Source of the DNA: CAYTZN01 sp964442495
GTDB taxonomy: Bacteria; Pseudomonadota; Gammaproteobacteria; Legionellales; Legionellaceae
DNA: 64,000 bases
Assembly (NCBI GenBank): GCA_964442495.1
Contig: CAYTZN010000006.1
Span: 53,402-117,401 of the forward strand
Reading direction: 5' to 3'
Positions 9,217-18,766 of the stretch are shown piece by piece. The notes under the pieces are model-generated. The model was not told the origin of the DNA. It worked only from the letters and a program-made list of their open reading frames with translations, and searched no databases. Positions within the stretch are counted from its first letter, which is position 1. Each line of letters starts with the position of its first letter. The translations under genes were made by a program, and so were the position numbers.

Positions 9217-9777
9217 TTAACTGTAAGGTTTTACAATTACCGTGGTGCCCACATCGATAAAGTTTTCATTCAGCCACTTCGCGGCACTCGGCAATACCCT
9301 AACGCATCCATGACTTGCATTATAATTAGGAACCTCATATGCCGCATGAATAGAGTAACCACCATGGAAATGCATGCAATACGGCATTTTAGCGCCACCA
9401 TTGGTTTCTATTGGATAAAGGCTTGATGTACACTCAGCTCCCTTCTTAGAATAAACCCTAAATGTGCCTGTAACCGTGTGGCAAGAGCGGCCAATATCCT
9501 CGCAAAAATCTTTACCACCTGAAGCACTACCTGTTTTCACCCGATTGCCGTCCGCATCATATGCAGCCCAAGCGGTCGCTTTAGGGTCAAACACGAAGAC
9601 TTTTTTCCCTGTAGCAGGTCTTTTTTCAGGAAAATAAAAACTACCTTTCGTATCAGACATGTGATTCATGGTATAATGCGTATAGCCCGCATCATCCACA
9701 ATGGCTGTTCTATTACTCATTGAACCGCAAGCAGCCGTTAACACACATAATGGTACAATCACGAGTTGTTTTTTCAC
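9217..9777 (-). CDS. L,D-transpeptidase (YkuD-type) lipoprotein
   Basis: The product is 186 aa. The N-terminus is a lipoprotein signal peptide whose lipobox ends at Cys17 (LTAAC), so it is probably anchored in a membrane facing the periplasm. The C-terminal half is a YkuD domain with HFHGGYSIHAA and SHGCVRV, the latter holding catalytic Cys158. Such enzymes make 3-3 peptidoglycan crosslinks or attach proteins to the wall. The central region has several extra Cys residues (around 92, 99, 116 and 134) that may form disulfides. The gene appears monocistronic, with its own terminator. Confidence 0.9.
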   Translation of the reverse strand: MKKQLVIVPLCVLTAACGSMSNRTAIVDDAGYTHYTMNHMSDTKGSFYFPEKRPATGKKVFVFDPKATAWAAYDADGNRVKTGSASGGKDFCEDIGRSCHTVTGTFRVYSKKGAECTSSLYPIETNGGAKMPYCMHFHGGYSIHAAYEVPNYNASHGCVRVLPSAAKWLNENFIDVGTTVIVKPYS

Positions 9778-9885
9778 AGTTTAATCCTCCCCTTTTTTTT
9801 ACTGTATCGGGTGGATTTAGAATAGGTTTAGCTTTTTTAGTAAAAAAAATGATCTAAATGGTTTTTTTATATGTTATGTGATTGA

Positions 9886-10293
9886 TTAAAAATCCTTTTT
9901 GGGTGTTTGTGGTAATAGGGCTTGAATCGCCAATAAGAGCTGCTTATCGCTGCATTCAAAGCACCCACCACGCGCAGGCATTGCATTAAAGCCTTCATCA
10001 GTGTGTTTAAATAACCCATCCATTCCTTGCTTTAAACGTGCACTCCAGTCTGATGAAAAACCCATTCGGGGTGCGCCTATCTGGATAATAGGCTTTAAAG
10101 CATGGCAATTTGCACAGTAGTGTTGAACAATTTGAGCACCCTCATCCTTCGCTCCAGCAATTTGCCTTAAAAAATCTTGTGGGTGATGACTGACAGACCA
10201 AGCAGGAGTTTGTAACCCTAAAAAAAATAAACAAACAATCAGGTATGTCAGTAACTGCTGTAACAAGGCTTTGGGGCGACTGGAGGTTTTCAT
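9886..10293 (-). CDS. Periplasmic c-type cytochrome (cytochrome c5-like)
   Basis: The 135-aa product has a hydrophobic N-terminal export segment (residues 10-32) ending near an alanine-rich site. It has one haem-binding motif, CANCH, within VQHYCANCHALKP. Downstream, AMPARGG supplies a likely axial Met, and a second Cys pair (CFEC) follows, as in cytochrome c5. It probably shuttles electrons in the periplasm towards a terminal oxidase. It is flanked by the L,D-transpeptidase gene and a divergent membrane-protein gene, so it is likely transcribed alone. Confidence 0.85.
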   Translation of the reverse strand: MKTSSRPKALLQQLLTYLIVCLFFLGLQTPAWSVSHHPQDFLRQIAGAKDEGAQIVQHYCANCHALKPIIQIGAPRMGFSSDWSARLKQGMDGLFKHTDEGFNAMPARGGCFECSDKQLLLAIQALLPQTPKKDF

Positions 10294-10394
10294 GTTAACT
10301 CACACTCTGAGCAAAGGAATGTCGTTTTCCATTACACCCTTCGTATATTCAGTTATAATGCTGGCTATTTTAGCGCTCTGATAAGGATAACACT

Positions 10395-10742
10395 ATGCAA
10401 AAATTATTTTTATGTACTCTATTGGCTTTTATTGGCTTTGGATTAATTGTAAATGATGCCTCTGCGGGTCGTTTTGGTGGGAGCAGAGGGTTTAATATGA
10501 TGCGCTCTAAAAGCATGTTCAACCACGCACCTCGTGCTAAAGCATACACGTCCAATGCTCGTAAAGGCCAGAGCAATCGCTGGAGAGGCGCACTCACGGG
10601 TCTTTTAATGGGTAGTCTACTGACCAGTTTATTCATGGGTCATGGTTTTGGTGGTAGCCTTATATCCTTCCTGATGCTCGGCACGGCACTTTATTTTATT
10701 GTTAATTTTCTGCGTCGTAAAAAACAAGAGAACATCCGCTAA
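10395..10742 (+). CDS. Small secreted/membrane protein resembling the N-terminal part of Tim44-like proteins
   Basis: The 115-aa product has a signal-like N-terminus (MQKLFLCTLLAFIGFGL, cut near DASA). A Gly/Ser/Arg-rich basic stretch (RFGGSRGFNMMRSKS) follows, then a Gly-rich hydrophobic segment around residues 68-104, and a basic tail. This layout is that of the leader half of bacterial Tim44-domain proteins, but the globular Tim44 domain itself is missing, so it is either a distinct short family or a truncated gene. It ends at a strong hairpin. Confidence 0.65.
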   Translation: MQKLFLCTLLAFIGFGLIVNDASAGRFGGSRGFNMMRSKSMFNHAPRAKAYTSNARKGQSNRWRGALTGLLMGSLLTSLFMGHGFGGSLISFLMLGTALYFIVNFLRRKKQENIR

Positions 10743-10753
10743 CCAAAAAACAA

Positions 10754-10794
10754 GTTAATCCCGCGATGAAGCCCCTATTTTTCGCGGGACTAAC
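10754..10794. terminator. Bidirectional hairpin between convergent genes
   Basis: Thirteen-base arms (GTTAATCCCGCGA and TCGCGGGACTAAC, 12 of 13 pairing) flank a 15-base loop. It sits between the plus-strand Tim44-like gene and the end of minus-strand recJ. Short T or A tracts are present but weak, so this is a likely rather than certain shared terminator. Confidence 0.6.
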
Positions 10795-10812
10795 GTAACG
10801 CCTAAAAAGCCA

Positions 10813-12546
10813 TTACGCTGTACTTGATAACGCTTCTAGACCCATGATCATCAATTGCAACTTAGTACGGCCATTGTACTCATTGATATCCAGCCGATAA
10901 GCTGCATGAACATAGCGGGCACGGTGATTAGGCCATTGCTTAAGATCTACATTAAAAGCAATCGCATCAATAGCTTCACCACCCTCGTCATGTTGCAAGG
11001 TTAATTTTAAATGGTGTTGGCCTACCAAGCGTTGCTCAAGTATTTCAAACACATTATCAAACGTTGGCTCAGGAAACTGTTGGCCCCAGGGACCACCTTC
11101 CTGTAATACCTTTGCCAACTCAAGCTTAAGCTCACTTGGGCTCAAAGGACCATCACTCAAGAGCTCGCCTGCGCACTCTGCTATAGTAATATGCTTACTC
11201 ACTTCTAAAAGCAATGCTTGTTGAAAGGGGATAAACGCCTCTGGTCTCAAGCTTAAACCAGCAGCCATCGCATGCCCCCCAAATTTGGTGATAAGACCTG
11301 GAGAGTCTTTATCTATAGCCGCCAATACATCTCGAATGTTTAAACCAGGAATTGAGCGCGCTGAACCTTTCAACTCTTCATCGTTAACGGCTGCAAAAAC
11401 AATAACAGGCCGATGATAACGCTCCTTTAAACGCCCCGCTAAAATACCAATCACACCTTGATGCCATGTTTTATCAACTAAACATAATGCCAACGGTAGA
11501 TGAGCCGTATCATTCAAAGCAAGCTTGTCTAACACTTGCATGGCCTGTTCTTTCATTTCTGTTTCAATTCGGCGTCGCTCAATGTTTAAGGCATCAAGTT
11601 CACTTGCCAACACATGGGCTTTTTCCACTGAGTCACACAATAAACACTCTATTCCTAACGACATGTCATCCAGCCGACCAGCTGCATTTAGCCGAGGAGC
11701 AACTGCAAAGCCTAGGTCACTTTCTCGCAATTGCTCACAACGCCTACCCGCAACTTCAATAAGTGCACGAATACCTGGCCTACAGTGCCCTTGCCGAATA
11801 CGCATAAGACCCTGATTAATTAGAATACGATTATTTTGATCTAACCCTACCACATCAGCTACAGTGCCTAGTGTGACAAGATCAAGAAACTGCGACATGT
11901 TAGGCTCGGCTAAATTCGCCTCTTTAAACCATCCCGTACTCAATAATTGTCGACGTAAAGCAAGCATCACATAAAAAATCACACCAACACCAGCAATAGA
12001 CTTACTAGGAAAAGCATCCCCATGCTGATTAGGATTAACAATGGCACAGGCGTTAGGTAAATGCTCTGCAGGCAAATGGTGATCGGTAATCAATACATCG
12101 ATGCCTGCTTTATTCGCGGCATCAACCCCTTCAATACTCGCAATCCCATTATCAACCGTAATGATAAGATTGGGATGCCAGTTTTTGGCCACGTCAACAA
12201 TACCTGGGGTTAAACCATACCCAAATTCAAAGCGGTTAGGCACTAAAAACTCCACATGAAGCGCTCCCATTGCCCGTAATGCAGCTACGGCTAAGGCTGT
12301 TGAGGTAGCACCATCTGCGTCAAAATCCCCAATAATTAAGATGCGTTGCTGTAAGTGGAGGGCTGCTTCAAGCCTTGCCACGGCTTTTTCAATGTCTTTT
12401 AAGGTATTAAACGGCAACAACGCTTGCAGGCTTTTATCCAATTGCTCATTGCATAAAATGCCTCGGGCCGCATAAATACGCTGTAATACAGGCATGGCAA
12501 CATCAAGTGAAGGCAAATTTGACAAAGGGCGTCGTTTGATAATCAT
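10813..12546 (-). CDS. recJ: Single-stranded-DNA-specific exonuclease RecJ
   Basis: The 577-aa product is full length for RecJ, the 5'-3' ssDNA exonuclease of recombination and mismatch repair. The DHH phosphoesterase motifs are clear: ILIIGDFDADGATSTALAV near residue 70, VDNGIA, and ITDHHLP near 157. The DHHA1 motif region includes GGHAMAAGLSL, and an OB-like domain follows to the end. It lies 3 bases downstream of the gene at 12550-13371 on the same strand, implying cotranscription. Confidence 0.97.
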   Translation of the reverse strand: MIIKRRPLSNLPSLDVAMPVLQRIYAARGILCNEQLDKSLQALLPFNTLKDIEKAVARLEAALHLQQRILIIGDFDADGATSTALAVAALRAMGALHVEFLVPNRFEFGYGLTPGIVDVAKNWHPNLIITVDNGIASIEGVDAANKAGIDVLITDHHLPAEHLPNACAIVNPNQHGDAFPSKSIAGVGVIFYVMLALRRQLLSTGWFKEANLAEPNMSQFLDLVTLGTVADVVGLDQNNRILINQGLMRIRQGHCRPGIRALIEVAGRRCEQLRESDLGFAVAPRLNAAGRLDDMSLGIECLLCDSVEKAHVLASELDALNIERRRIETEMKEQAMQVLDKLALNDTAHLPLALCLVDKTWHQGVIGILAGRLKERYHRPVIVFAAVNDEELKGSARSIPGLNIRDVLAAIDKDSPGLITKFGGHAMAAGLSLRPEAFIPFQQALLLEVSKHITIAECAGELLSDGPLSPSELKLELAKVLQEGGPWGQQFPEPTFDNVFEILEQRLVGQHHLKLTLQHDEGGEAIDAIAFNVDLKQWPNHRARYVHAAYRLDINEYNGRTKLQLMIMGLEALSSTA

Positions 12547-12549
12547 GGG

Positions 12550-13371
12550 TTATATTCTCTTTAAAAGACGTGAAAACCAGCGTTTAGGTTTACTAAGATA
12601 GGCACTATTGTTCCAATACCACTGAACACTCGCTTTTTGAACGTGAGCATTTAATGCCGCAAAATGCTTAGCGTCAAGGCTATCGAACAATAATAAGGCG
12701 TCTTTAGCAACCCGAGTGGCCGTATCAAGCACAGAAACATTTGTAGATAAAAAGCTCGCCAATTGAAGCAACATAGGATTATCACAATAGATAGGACAAT
12801 TGCTTAGTGCGCGCAGCTGACCACTACCCCATATCCATATACCGTTAATGGGTGCCACACCTACCCGCTCTTTATTCAAGTCATGTCCACTAAAAAACAT
12901 TTGATTTTCAGTAAGAAGCCATTGCCAAAACAAGGTGTTATCGAGAGCATTTAACTCTGGCATCAAGGAATGGTGGTGCAATGCACAAGGGGGTTTGGCG
13001 TGAACAGAAGGCTTGCCATCAATATTCAGCAACCAAGTATGAGCGTCATGGTAGTGCGTTTGGAGATCTTCAAAACGAATAAAATCGGAAAACACAGAAA
13101 ACCAACGGCGTGAATCCTCATCAGATAATGACAACGCATCCCCACTGTCAACGATCATTGCATCATTATGAGTCGCTTGCCAAAAAATCGGTGAGACAAC
13201 CACCCATTGACCTTCTAGGCCATGAAAACGACGTAATAAATCACCCACTGGAGGTGATTCAATCGCATAACCTAAACAAGATAATATATGATGATAAAAG
13301 TTACCTTGATGCCGAAGCGGTGTGGTATCAAGAGGTATCGTGGGGAGTTGTTGATTAATTACAATATTCAT
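12550..13371 (-). CDS. RecJ-adjacent conserved protein (COG4255-like, cofactor-independent phosphoglycerate-mutase-like label)
   Basis: A GTG/TTG-type start further up (13401) is possible, but ATG at 13371 gives the family-like beginning MNIVINQQLPTIP and a 273-aa product. It resembles proteins found next to recJ in many beta- and gammaproteobacteria, often labelled regulatory or phosphoglycerate-mutase-like without experimental support. The segment GIWIWGSGQL and the preceding DLNKERVGVAPIN region are recognisable parts of that family. No membrane segment is seen. The molecular role is unknown. The family assignment is from memory of its layout and neighbourhood. Confidence 0.65.
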   Translation of the reverse strand: MNIVINQQLPTIPLDTTPLRHQGNFYHHILSCLGYAIESPPVGDLLRRFHGLEGQWVVVSPIFWQATHNDAMIVDSGDALSLSDEDSRRWFSVFSDFIRFEDLQTHYHDAHTWLLNIDGKPSVHAKPPCALHHHSLMPELNALDNTLFWQWLLTENQMFFSGHDLNKERVGVAPINGIWIWGSGQLRALSNCPIYCDNPMLLQLASFLSTNVSVLDTATRVAKDALLLFDSLDAKHFAALNAHVQKASVQWYWNNSAYLSKPKRWFSRLLKRI

Positions 13372-13510
13372 TCTAAACGTCACTATCCTATTTTTAATCA
13401 CACCAGGTTTAATGCCTGTTCAGAACCTGACTTATAAAGATTGATTGGCTCACCATCACCAACCAATGATATACTTACAGAGAGTATAAATTATCACCCC
13501 CCTAAAGACC

Positions 13511-13891
13511 ATGCATATACAATTAGAAGCACACGATAAACACACTATCCGCTCGTACACGGAGCAACAGGTCACCATCGATGGAATCGAATACAGGCAA
13601 AGTATTGTTGTCAGTAAAGATACCCTTCATTCTAATTGGGCAGTTCATGCCCTTAACGAATTAAATAAAACCACACTAGAACCGCTATTAATGAGCGAAC
13701 CTGAGATTATCATTATTGGCCATCAACATCTTAATGTGCCAACGCCTATGAGCATTCTCCAATATTTATCCCAACGAAAAATAGGCATTGAATGCATGTC
13801 CATTGGGGCTGCATGCCGGACGTTTAATGTATTACTCGGGGAACACCGCAAGGTTGTGATAGGAATAATTTTGACATCCCAAAATACTTAA
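13511..13891 (+). CDS. Mth938/NDUFAF3-like (DUF498) protein
   Basis: The 126-aa product matches the small Mth938-like fold. A central strand (PEIIIIGHQHLNVP), a helix (MSILQYLSQRKIGIECMSIGAACRTFNVL) and a terminal strand (KVVIGIIL) are in the expected order. The mitochondrial relative NDUFAF3 assists complex I assembly; the bacterial role is unclear. It is divergent from the RecJ-adjacent gene. Its 3' end overlaps that of relA by four bases, tail to tail. Confidence 0.8.
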   Translation: MHIQLEAHDKHTIRSYTEQQVTIDGIEYRQSIVVSKDTLHSNWAVHALNELNKTTLEPLLMSEPEIIIIGHQHLNVPTPMSILQYLSQRKIGIECMSIGAACRTFNVLLGEHRKVVIGIILTSQNT

Positions 13892-16092
13892 ACTTGTCGA
13901 CGAGCCTCTAGTACGTTTGGTATTTGGTTTAATTTATTTAGTAATCTAGACAACCCATTTAGACCATCAATTTCTACTGTAAGCCTAATGTAAAACATGT
14001 TTTCTTGCTTGTTCATTTCTGTTTGCAAAGCAAAAACATGTGCTTTTTCATTGGAAAGCATAGAGGTCACGTCACGCAATAACCCAGGCCTATCAAATGC
14101 TTTTATGAAGAGGTCAACCACATACCGCTCTCGTGTTGCATCCCCCCAACTCACTTGTAAAAATCGATGACGTTGCTTTTCACTAGCATGAATAATATTT
14201 GAACAATCTTGGCGATGAACAGATACACCACGACCCAACGTAATATAACCAATCACTTGCTCACCCGGAATTGGCTGACAGCAACGCGCCATGTGAGTCA
14301 GTAAACTGCCCACGCCCTCAATGCATAAATCATTCGCTGACAGTGCAGGTTTTTGTTGCGGTTTTATAATATGTTGAATAGGCTCTTCTTTTACATCCAG
14401 TGGTGTTAAACGATTAAGAACTTGCCCAAGCTTTATGTCCCCACGTCCAATCGCTGCGAGTAAATCGTCCATGCGCTTAAAATTATAAGCAAGAACCACA
14501 TCATTTAAACGTTCAATTTTAATTCCTAACGCTTTTAGCTCTTTGTCTACTACCTCACGACCTTCTTCTTTGTTTTTATCGTAATCTTGCATCTTGAACC
14601 AATGCAAAACTTTAGCCTTGGCCCTTGTGGTTTTTAAGTAATTTAAGTGGGGATTTATCCAATCACGGGAAGGCTTTTCTTGCTTGCCCGTTAAAATTTC
14701 AATTTTATCGCCCGTTTTTAATGCATAAGTTAAAGGTACAATATGACCATTCACCCTTGCACCACGACACCGATGGCCTAAATTGCTATGCACATGATAG
14801 GCAAAATCCAATGAGGTAGCGCCTTTTGGCAAATCAAGAACATCACCATCCGGTGTAAAGACATAGACCCTGTCATCAAGAAACTCGCCCTCTATAACAT
14901 TGGCGATACCTTTATTGGTCGCCATTTCACGATGCCATGCTAATACTTCACGTAACCATTCAATTTTTCGCTCATGGCTTGCCTTATGCCTGGCAGCACC
15001 CTCTTTATACTTCCAGTGAGCAGCCACACCCATTTCAGCTTGTTCGTGCATTTTAAAGGTACGAATCTGCACTTCAAAAACCCTTTCTTCAGGGCCAATG
15101 ACTGCGGTATGCAAAGATTGGTAACCATTGAGTTTAGGATGAACAATATAATCATCAAATTCTGCACTGACTTGCTGCCAAAGCGAATGAACCAATCCTA
15201 ATACTTCATAACACTGCTCTTTTGTTTCAACCAAGATGCGTACAGCAGTGGCATCATAAATTTCATCCAAGGAGACATTCTTGCGCTTCATTTTACGGTA
15301 TATGCTATGAATATGTTTTGAGCGCCCATAAACAGCAAAGTGTAAAACGCCGATTGCTGTCATGTGGTGATTTAATGCATCGACTATCAAATTAACATAT
15401 CTATCCCTGTCCAATCGCTTCGATTTCAACCCTTTGGCGATGGACTTGTACTCTTCAGGACGTAAATAACGAAAAGCTAAATCTTCCATTTCCCATTTTA
15501 TGGCCCCAATGCCTAAACGATTAGCCAAAGGCGCGTATATTTCCATCGCTTCAGTTGCTATTTGATGACGCATAACAGTGGGCATCGGTGATGAGGAGCG
15601 TAATACGCAAAGACGATCTGCCAATTTTATGAGCACAACCCGCACATCATCAACCATAGCGAGCAGCATTTTACGGATATTATCAATTTGATGTTTGTTT
15701 TGAGGATATTTGCTTAACGACTGAACATTAGACAGCGCACCCATTTTTTTTACGCCATTAACCAGTCGAGCAATATTACTACCTAATTGCTCCTCAACAT
15801 CATCAATGGACAATTCAGCATAATGCACGCTTTCAAAAATAATAGCGGCGGCAAGTGTTTCTTGATCTACTTCTAAATCAGCAAGTACATCAGCCATTGC
15901 AAGCCCTTGCTGTAAACATGAGGCTCCTGTTTCTGTGGCGTGTTCAATACCTGCCAATTGACTCAAAGCACAAGCATTTCGAATAAGATCTAAGTCTTGA
16001 AAATACCCTTTGCTACCTAATTGATGCAGCCACGCCTCAACATCAATGTTTCCATCAGGCAACAACGGTGTATTTTCTTTTACCTTAACCAT
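13888..16092 (-). CDS. relA: GTP pyrophosphokinase RelA
   Basis: The 734-aa protein has the RelA/SpoT layout: an N-terminal hydrolase-like domain (about 20-190), a synthetase domain (about 230-370, with YGRSKHIHSIYRKM and HPKLNGYQSLHTAVIGP), a TGS domain (VYVFTPDGDVLDLPKGAT), a Cys-rich zinc-finger region and a C-terminal ACT domain. The His-Asp pair expected at the hydrolase site is replaced (AAIIFESVHYAEL), so this should be the synthase-only RelA, not SpoT. It makes (p)ppGpp on ribosomes holding uncharged tRNA. In Legionella, ppGpp drives the switch to the transmissive phase. Confidence 0.95.
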   Translation of the reverse strand: MVKVKENTPLLPDGNIDVEAWLHQLGSKGYFQDLDLIRNACALSQLAGIEHATETGASCLQQGLAMADVLADLEVDQETLAAAIIFESVHYAELSIDDVEEQLGSNIARLVNGVKKMGALSNVQSLSKYPQNKHQIDNIRKMLLAMVDDVRVVLIKLADRLCVLRSSSPMPTVMRHQIATEAMEIYAPLANRLGIGAIKWEMEDLAFRYLRPEEYKSIAKGLKSKRLDRDRYVNLIVDALNHHMTAIGVLHFAVYGRSKHIHSIYRKMKRKNVSLDEIYDATAVRILVETKEQCYEVLGLVHSLWQQVSAEFDDYIVHPKLNGYQSLHTAVIGPEERVFEVQIRTFKMHEQAEMGVAAHWKYKEGAARHKASHERKIEWLREVLAWHREMATNKGIANVIEGEFLDDRVYVFTPDGDVLDLPKGATSLDFAYHVHSNLGHRCRGARVNGHIVPLTYALKTGDKIEILTGKQEKPSRDWINPHLNYLKTTRAKAKVLHWFKMQDYDKNKEEGREVVDKELKALGIKIERLNDVVLAYNFKRMDDLLAAIGRGDIKLGQVLNRLTPLDVKEEPIQHIIKPQQKPALSANDLCIEGVGSLLTHMARCCQPIPGEQVIGYITLGRGVSVHRQDCSNIIHASEKQRHRFLQVSWGDATRERYVVDLFIKAFDRPGLLRDVTSMLSNEKAHVFALQTEMNKQENMFYIRLTVEIDGLNGLSRLLNKLNQIPNVLEARRQV

Positions 16093-16172
16093 TTTAATGT
16101 CCCTTTTAAAATCGCTTTGTATTAGACCTTAATGAAAGTTCTATTCTGGCTAGCTTTCACGCCAAGGAATCA

Positions 16173-17519
16173 TTAGAGATTTGATGTTAACTCAAACACA
16201 GCAATAGATTCCACATGTGCTGTATGGGGGAACATGTCCATTACCCCCGCAGAAAGCATTTTGTAGCCTTGATGATTAACTAAAATATCTGCATCCCTGG
16301 CAAGGGTTGCAGGATTACATGACACATACACAATTTTTTGAGGCGCAATTTCATGAATGTGCTTTACAATTTCCAATGCGCCAAGACGGGGTGGATCTAT
16401 CAATAATTTAGTAATGCCTTCATTTTTAAACCCACTCAGAGCCGACTCACTGTCTAAATTAGCACAGAAAAAATCAGTGTTAGTTAACCCATTCGCAAGA
16501 GCATTCATTTTGGCACGTAAAACCATTGCATCACTGCCCTCAACGCCAATGACTTTTGCACAATGTTTGGCTAAAGGTAGTGAAAAATTACCTAAACCAC
16601 AAAAAAGATCAAGGACGATGTCGTTAGGCTCCAATGAAAGCAGCTGTAGTGCTTTTTGAACCATTAATCGATTTAATCGACCATTCACTTGAGTAAAATC
16701 TGTCGGGTGAAAACGAAATGTTATCTCTTCAGACGGAAGGCTATATGTTAAAAAATCATCACCTTTTGGTGGGTATAACAAATAGACACTATCCATTCCA
16801 CCGGGCTGTAAAAAAATACGAAAATCGGCTTTTTGCCCAAAATCAGATAATTTTTCCTTATCCATTTCGCTAAGATCGGACAGATTTCTGAAGATCAAGG
16901 CAACGCTCTCATCACCAGCAGCCACTTCCACCTGAGCAATGGTACGTGGGTCATCCAAGGAATCTATGAGTTGACGCAAAGCCACAATTTCCGCATCAAC
17001 ACGTGCATTTAAAACAGGGCATTGTGTTATATCAGTAATATAGCGCGGGTTACTTTTTTCTCTAAAACCCACAAAAGTCGCCTGCTTTTTTTCAACATAC
17101 CGCACACTCAGCCGAGCTTTATTCCGGTAATGCCATACCTCACTTTCCAAAGGAGGTATCACCTGCTCAGGTTCGGTACGACCAACCCTTCGAATTAAAT
17201 CTAAAAGCAACGCCTCTTTTTCATGAATTTGTGATGCTGCATCAAGGTGCTGTAAAGAACATCCACCACATAATTCATAATGAGGACAACGCGGCGAAAC
17301 GCGGTGAGGGGAGGGTTGCAACACTGATAATACGCGGCCCTCATCAAAATCTTTCTTTTGAACGGTGTATTGGAAAGACACTGTTTCATCAGGAAGCGCG
17401 CCTTGTATGAACGTGGTTTTTCCATCAATACGAGCAATACCACGTCCATCATGGCTAAACTTTTCCACGTGTGTTGTTACTGGCGCCTCTGGGAGACGCT
17501 TTCTGCGACGCCCACTCAT
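16173..17519 (-). CDS. rlmD: 23S rRNA (uracil(1939)-C5)-methyltransferase RlmD
   Basis: The 448-aa product has an N-terminal TRAM domain (about 14-70), a four-Cys iron-sulfur cluster region (CPHYELCGGCSLQH, with the fourth Cys in ITQCPVLNA), a SAM-binding Rossmann domain (VLDLFCGLGNFSLPLA) and the catalytic region IVYVSCNPATLARD. This is the complete RumA/RlmD layout. Its start overlaps the stop of rluB (ATGA), so the two rRNA-modifying genes are translationally coupled. Confidence 0.96.
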   Translation of the reverse strand: MSGRRRKRLPEAPVTTHVEKFSHDGRGIARIDGKTTFIQGALPDETVSFQYTVQKKDFDEGRVLSVLQPSPHRVSPRCPHYELCGGCSLQHLDAASQIHEKEALLLDLIRRVGRTEPEQVIPPLESEVWHYRNKARLSVRYVEKKQATFVGFREKSNPRYITDITQCPVLNARVDAEIVALRQLIDSLDDPRTIAQVEVAAGDESVALIFRNLSDLSEMDKEKLSDFGQKADFRIFLQPGGMDSVYLLYPPKGDDFLTYSLPSEEITFRFHPTDFTQVNGRLNRLMVQKALQLLSLEPNDIVLDLFCGLGNFSLPLAKHCAKVIGVEGSDAMVLRAKMNALANGLTNTDFFCANLDSESALSGFKNEGITKLLIDPPRLGALEIVKHIHEIAPQKIVYVSCNPATLARDADILVNHQGYKMLSAGVMDMFPHTAHVESIAVFELTSNL

Positions 17520-18253
17520 GATAAATTGCCCATAAATGCATCAACCTCTTTGATAGTAAGCTCAATAAAATCGCCTCGAGCTAAGAAGCGTGGCATCAAT
17601 AATTGCCCATAACGGATACGAATTAATCGACTCACTTCCAAACCTTGTGACTCCCATAAACGTCGTACCTCTCGATTACGCCCCTCACTCAAAATCACAT
17701 GATACCAACTGTTAGTACCCTCTCCACCCCTAAATTCAAGTCGCTTAAATTTAGCTATGCCGTCATCCAGCATCACACCTTTCAATAAGGATTGGATCGT
17801 CTCTGGGCTCACTTGTCCATGAACACGAACGGCATACTCACGCTCAAGCTCATATTTAGGATGCATTAAACGGTTTGCTAGCTCCCCATTATTGGTGAAA
17901 ATAAGCAAACCAGAGGTGTTAAGATCCAATCGCCCCACCTGAACCCAACGCCCTTGCTTTAAATGAGGTAAATTATCAAATACCGTTTTCATGAATTTAG
18001 GATCACGACGGCTTGAAATTTCTCCCACAGGCTTGTGATACAGTAAAATGCGGGTCTTAGATTCAAGCTGTAAAGGGTTTTCTATCACACGTCCTTTAAC
18101 ACTGATTTTATCCTCAGCGGTAGCGCCATCCCCAAGCTTTGCCTGTATCCCATTCACTTTGACTAAACCGCCCTCAATCCATCGCTCCATTTCTCGCCTG
18201 GAACCAAAACCTGCTTGACTTAGTATCTTTTGTAACCGTTCACTGCTCATCAT
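17516..18253 (-). CDS. rluB: 23S rRNA pseudouridine(2605) synthase RluB
   Basis: The 245-aa protein has an N-terminal S4 RNA-binding domain (MSSERLQKILSQAGFGSRRE) and an RsuA-type pseudouridine synthase domain. The catalytic Asp lies in GRLDLNTSGLLIFTNNGELA, and EGRNREVRRLWE follows. RluB rather than RluE or RluF is inferred from the S4 domain and the scpA-scpB neighbourhood, which is typical of rluB. Four-base overlaps link it to scpB upstream and rlmD downstream. Confidence 0.93.
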   Translation of the reverse strand: MMSSERLQKILSQAGFGSRREMERWIEGGLVKVNGIQAKLGDGATAEDKISVKGRVIENPLQLESKTRILLYHKPVGEISSRRDPKFMKTVFDNLPHLKQGRWVQVGRLDLNTSGLLIFTNNGELANRLMHPKYELEREYAVRVHGQVSPETIQSLLKGVMLDDGIAKFKRLEFRGGEGTNSWYHVILSEGRNREVRRLWESQGLEVSRLIRIRYGQLLMPRFLARGDFIELTIKEVDAFMGNLS

Positions 18254-18765
18254 ATATCCAATGAAGGCAAATCATTGAGACTCGCCAGATTAAAATAATC
18301 CAAAAAAACATCGGTTGTTTTATAAACCGCAGGTTTTCCTGGAACGTCGCGATGACCCGCAACGTGAATCCACTCACGTTCAAGTAACGTCTTTAACATA
18401 GCGCTACTAACCCCAACACCACGAATATCTTCAATATCCGCGCGCGTTACTGGTTGTTTATAAGCAATAATAGCCAGGACTTCTAAAAAAGCACTGGAAT
18501 ATTTTGCTGGTTTTTCAATCAATAAACGCGTTATCCATGCGCTATAACGCTTTTTGGTTTGCAAACAATACCCGCTTGCAAGCTTTTTTAATTCTATTGC
18601 TCGAGCTTCATAATCCCTTTTTAAACAATGAAGTGCCTCTTCTAACTGTAAGGCCGTGGGCTTATCTTTTTCCTCAAATGCCATTAACATTTTATCAATG
18701 GTTAAGGGCACCCCTTGGCTTATTAACAAAGCCTCAAGAATATATTTAAGCTCAAGATCTTCCAT
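18250..18765 (-). CDS. scpB: Segregation and condensation protein B
   Basis: The 171-aa product consists of two winged-helix domains typical of ScpB, the kleisin-associated subunit of the SMC condensin. EALLISQGVPLTIDKM and the conserved block FLEVLAIIAYKQPVTRADIEDIRGV are present. The start lies one base after the scpA stop and the end overlaps rluB by four bases. Confidence 0.95.
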   Translation of the reverse strand: MEDLELKYILEALLISQGVPLTIDKMLMAFEEKDKPTALQLEEALHCLKRDYEARAIELKKLASGYCLQTKKRYSAWITRLLIEKPAKYSSAFLEVLAIIAYKQPVTRADIEDIRGVGVSSAMLKTLLEREWIHVAGHRDVPGKPAVYKTTDVFLDYFNLASLNDLPSLDI

Positions 18766-18766
18766 G

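Noticed and set aside
10370..10636. An 88-codon minus-strand frame over the Tim44-like gene
   Set aside because: It is antisense to a gene with a good signal peptide and has no recognisable features.
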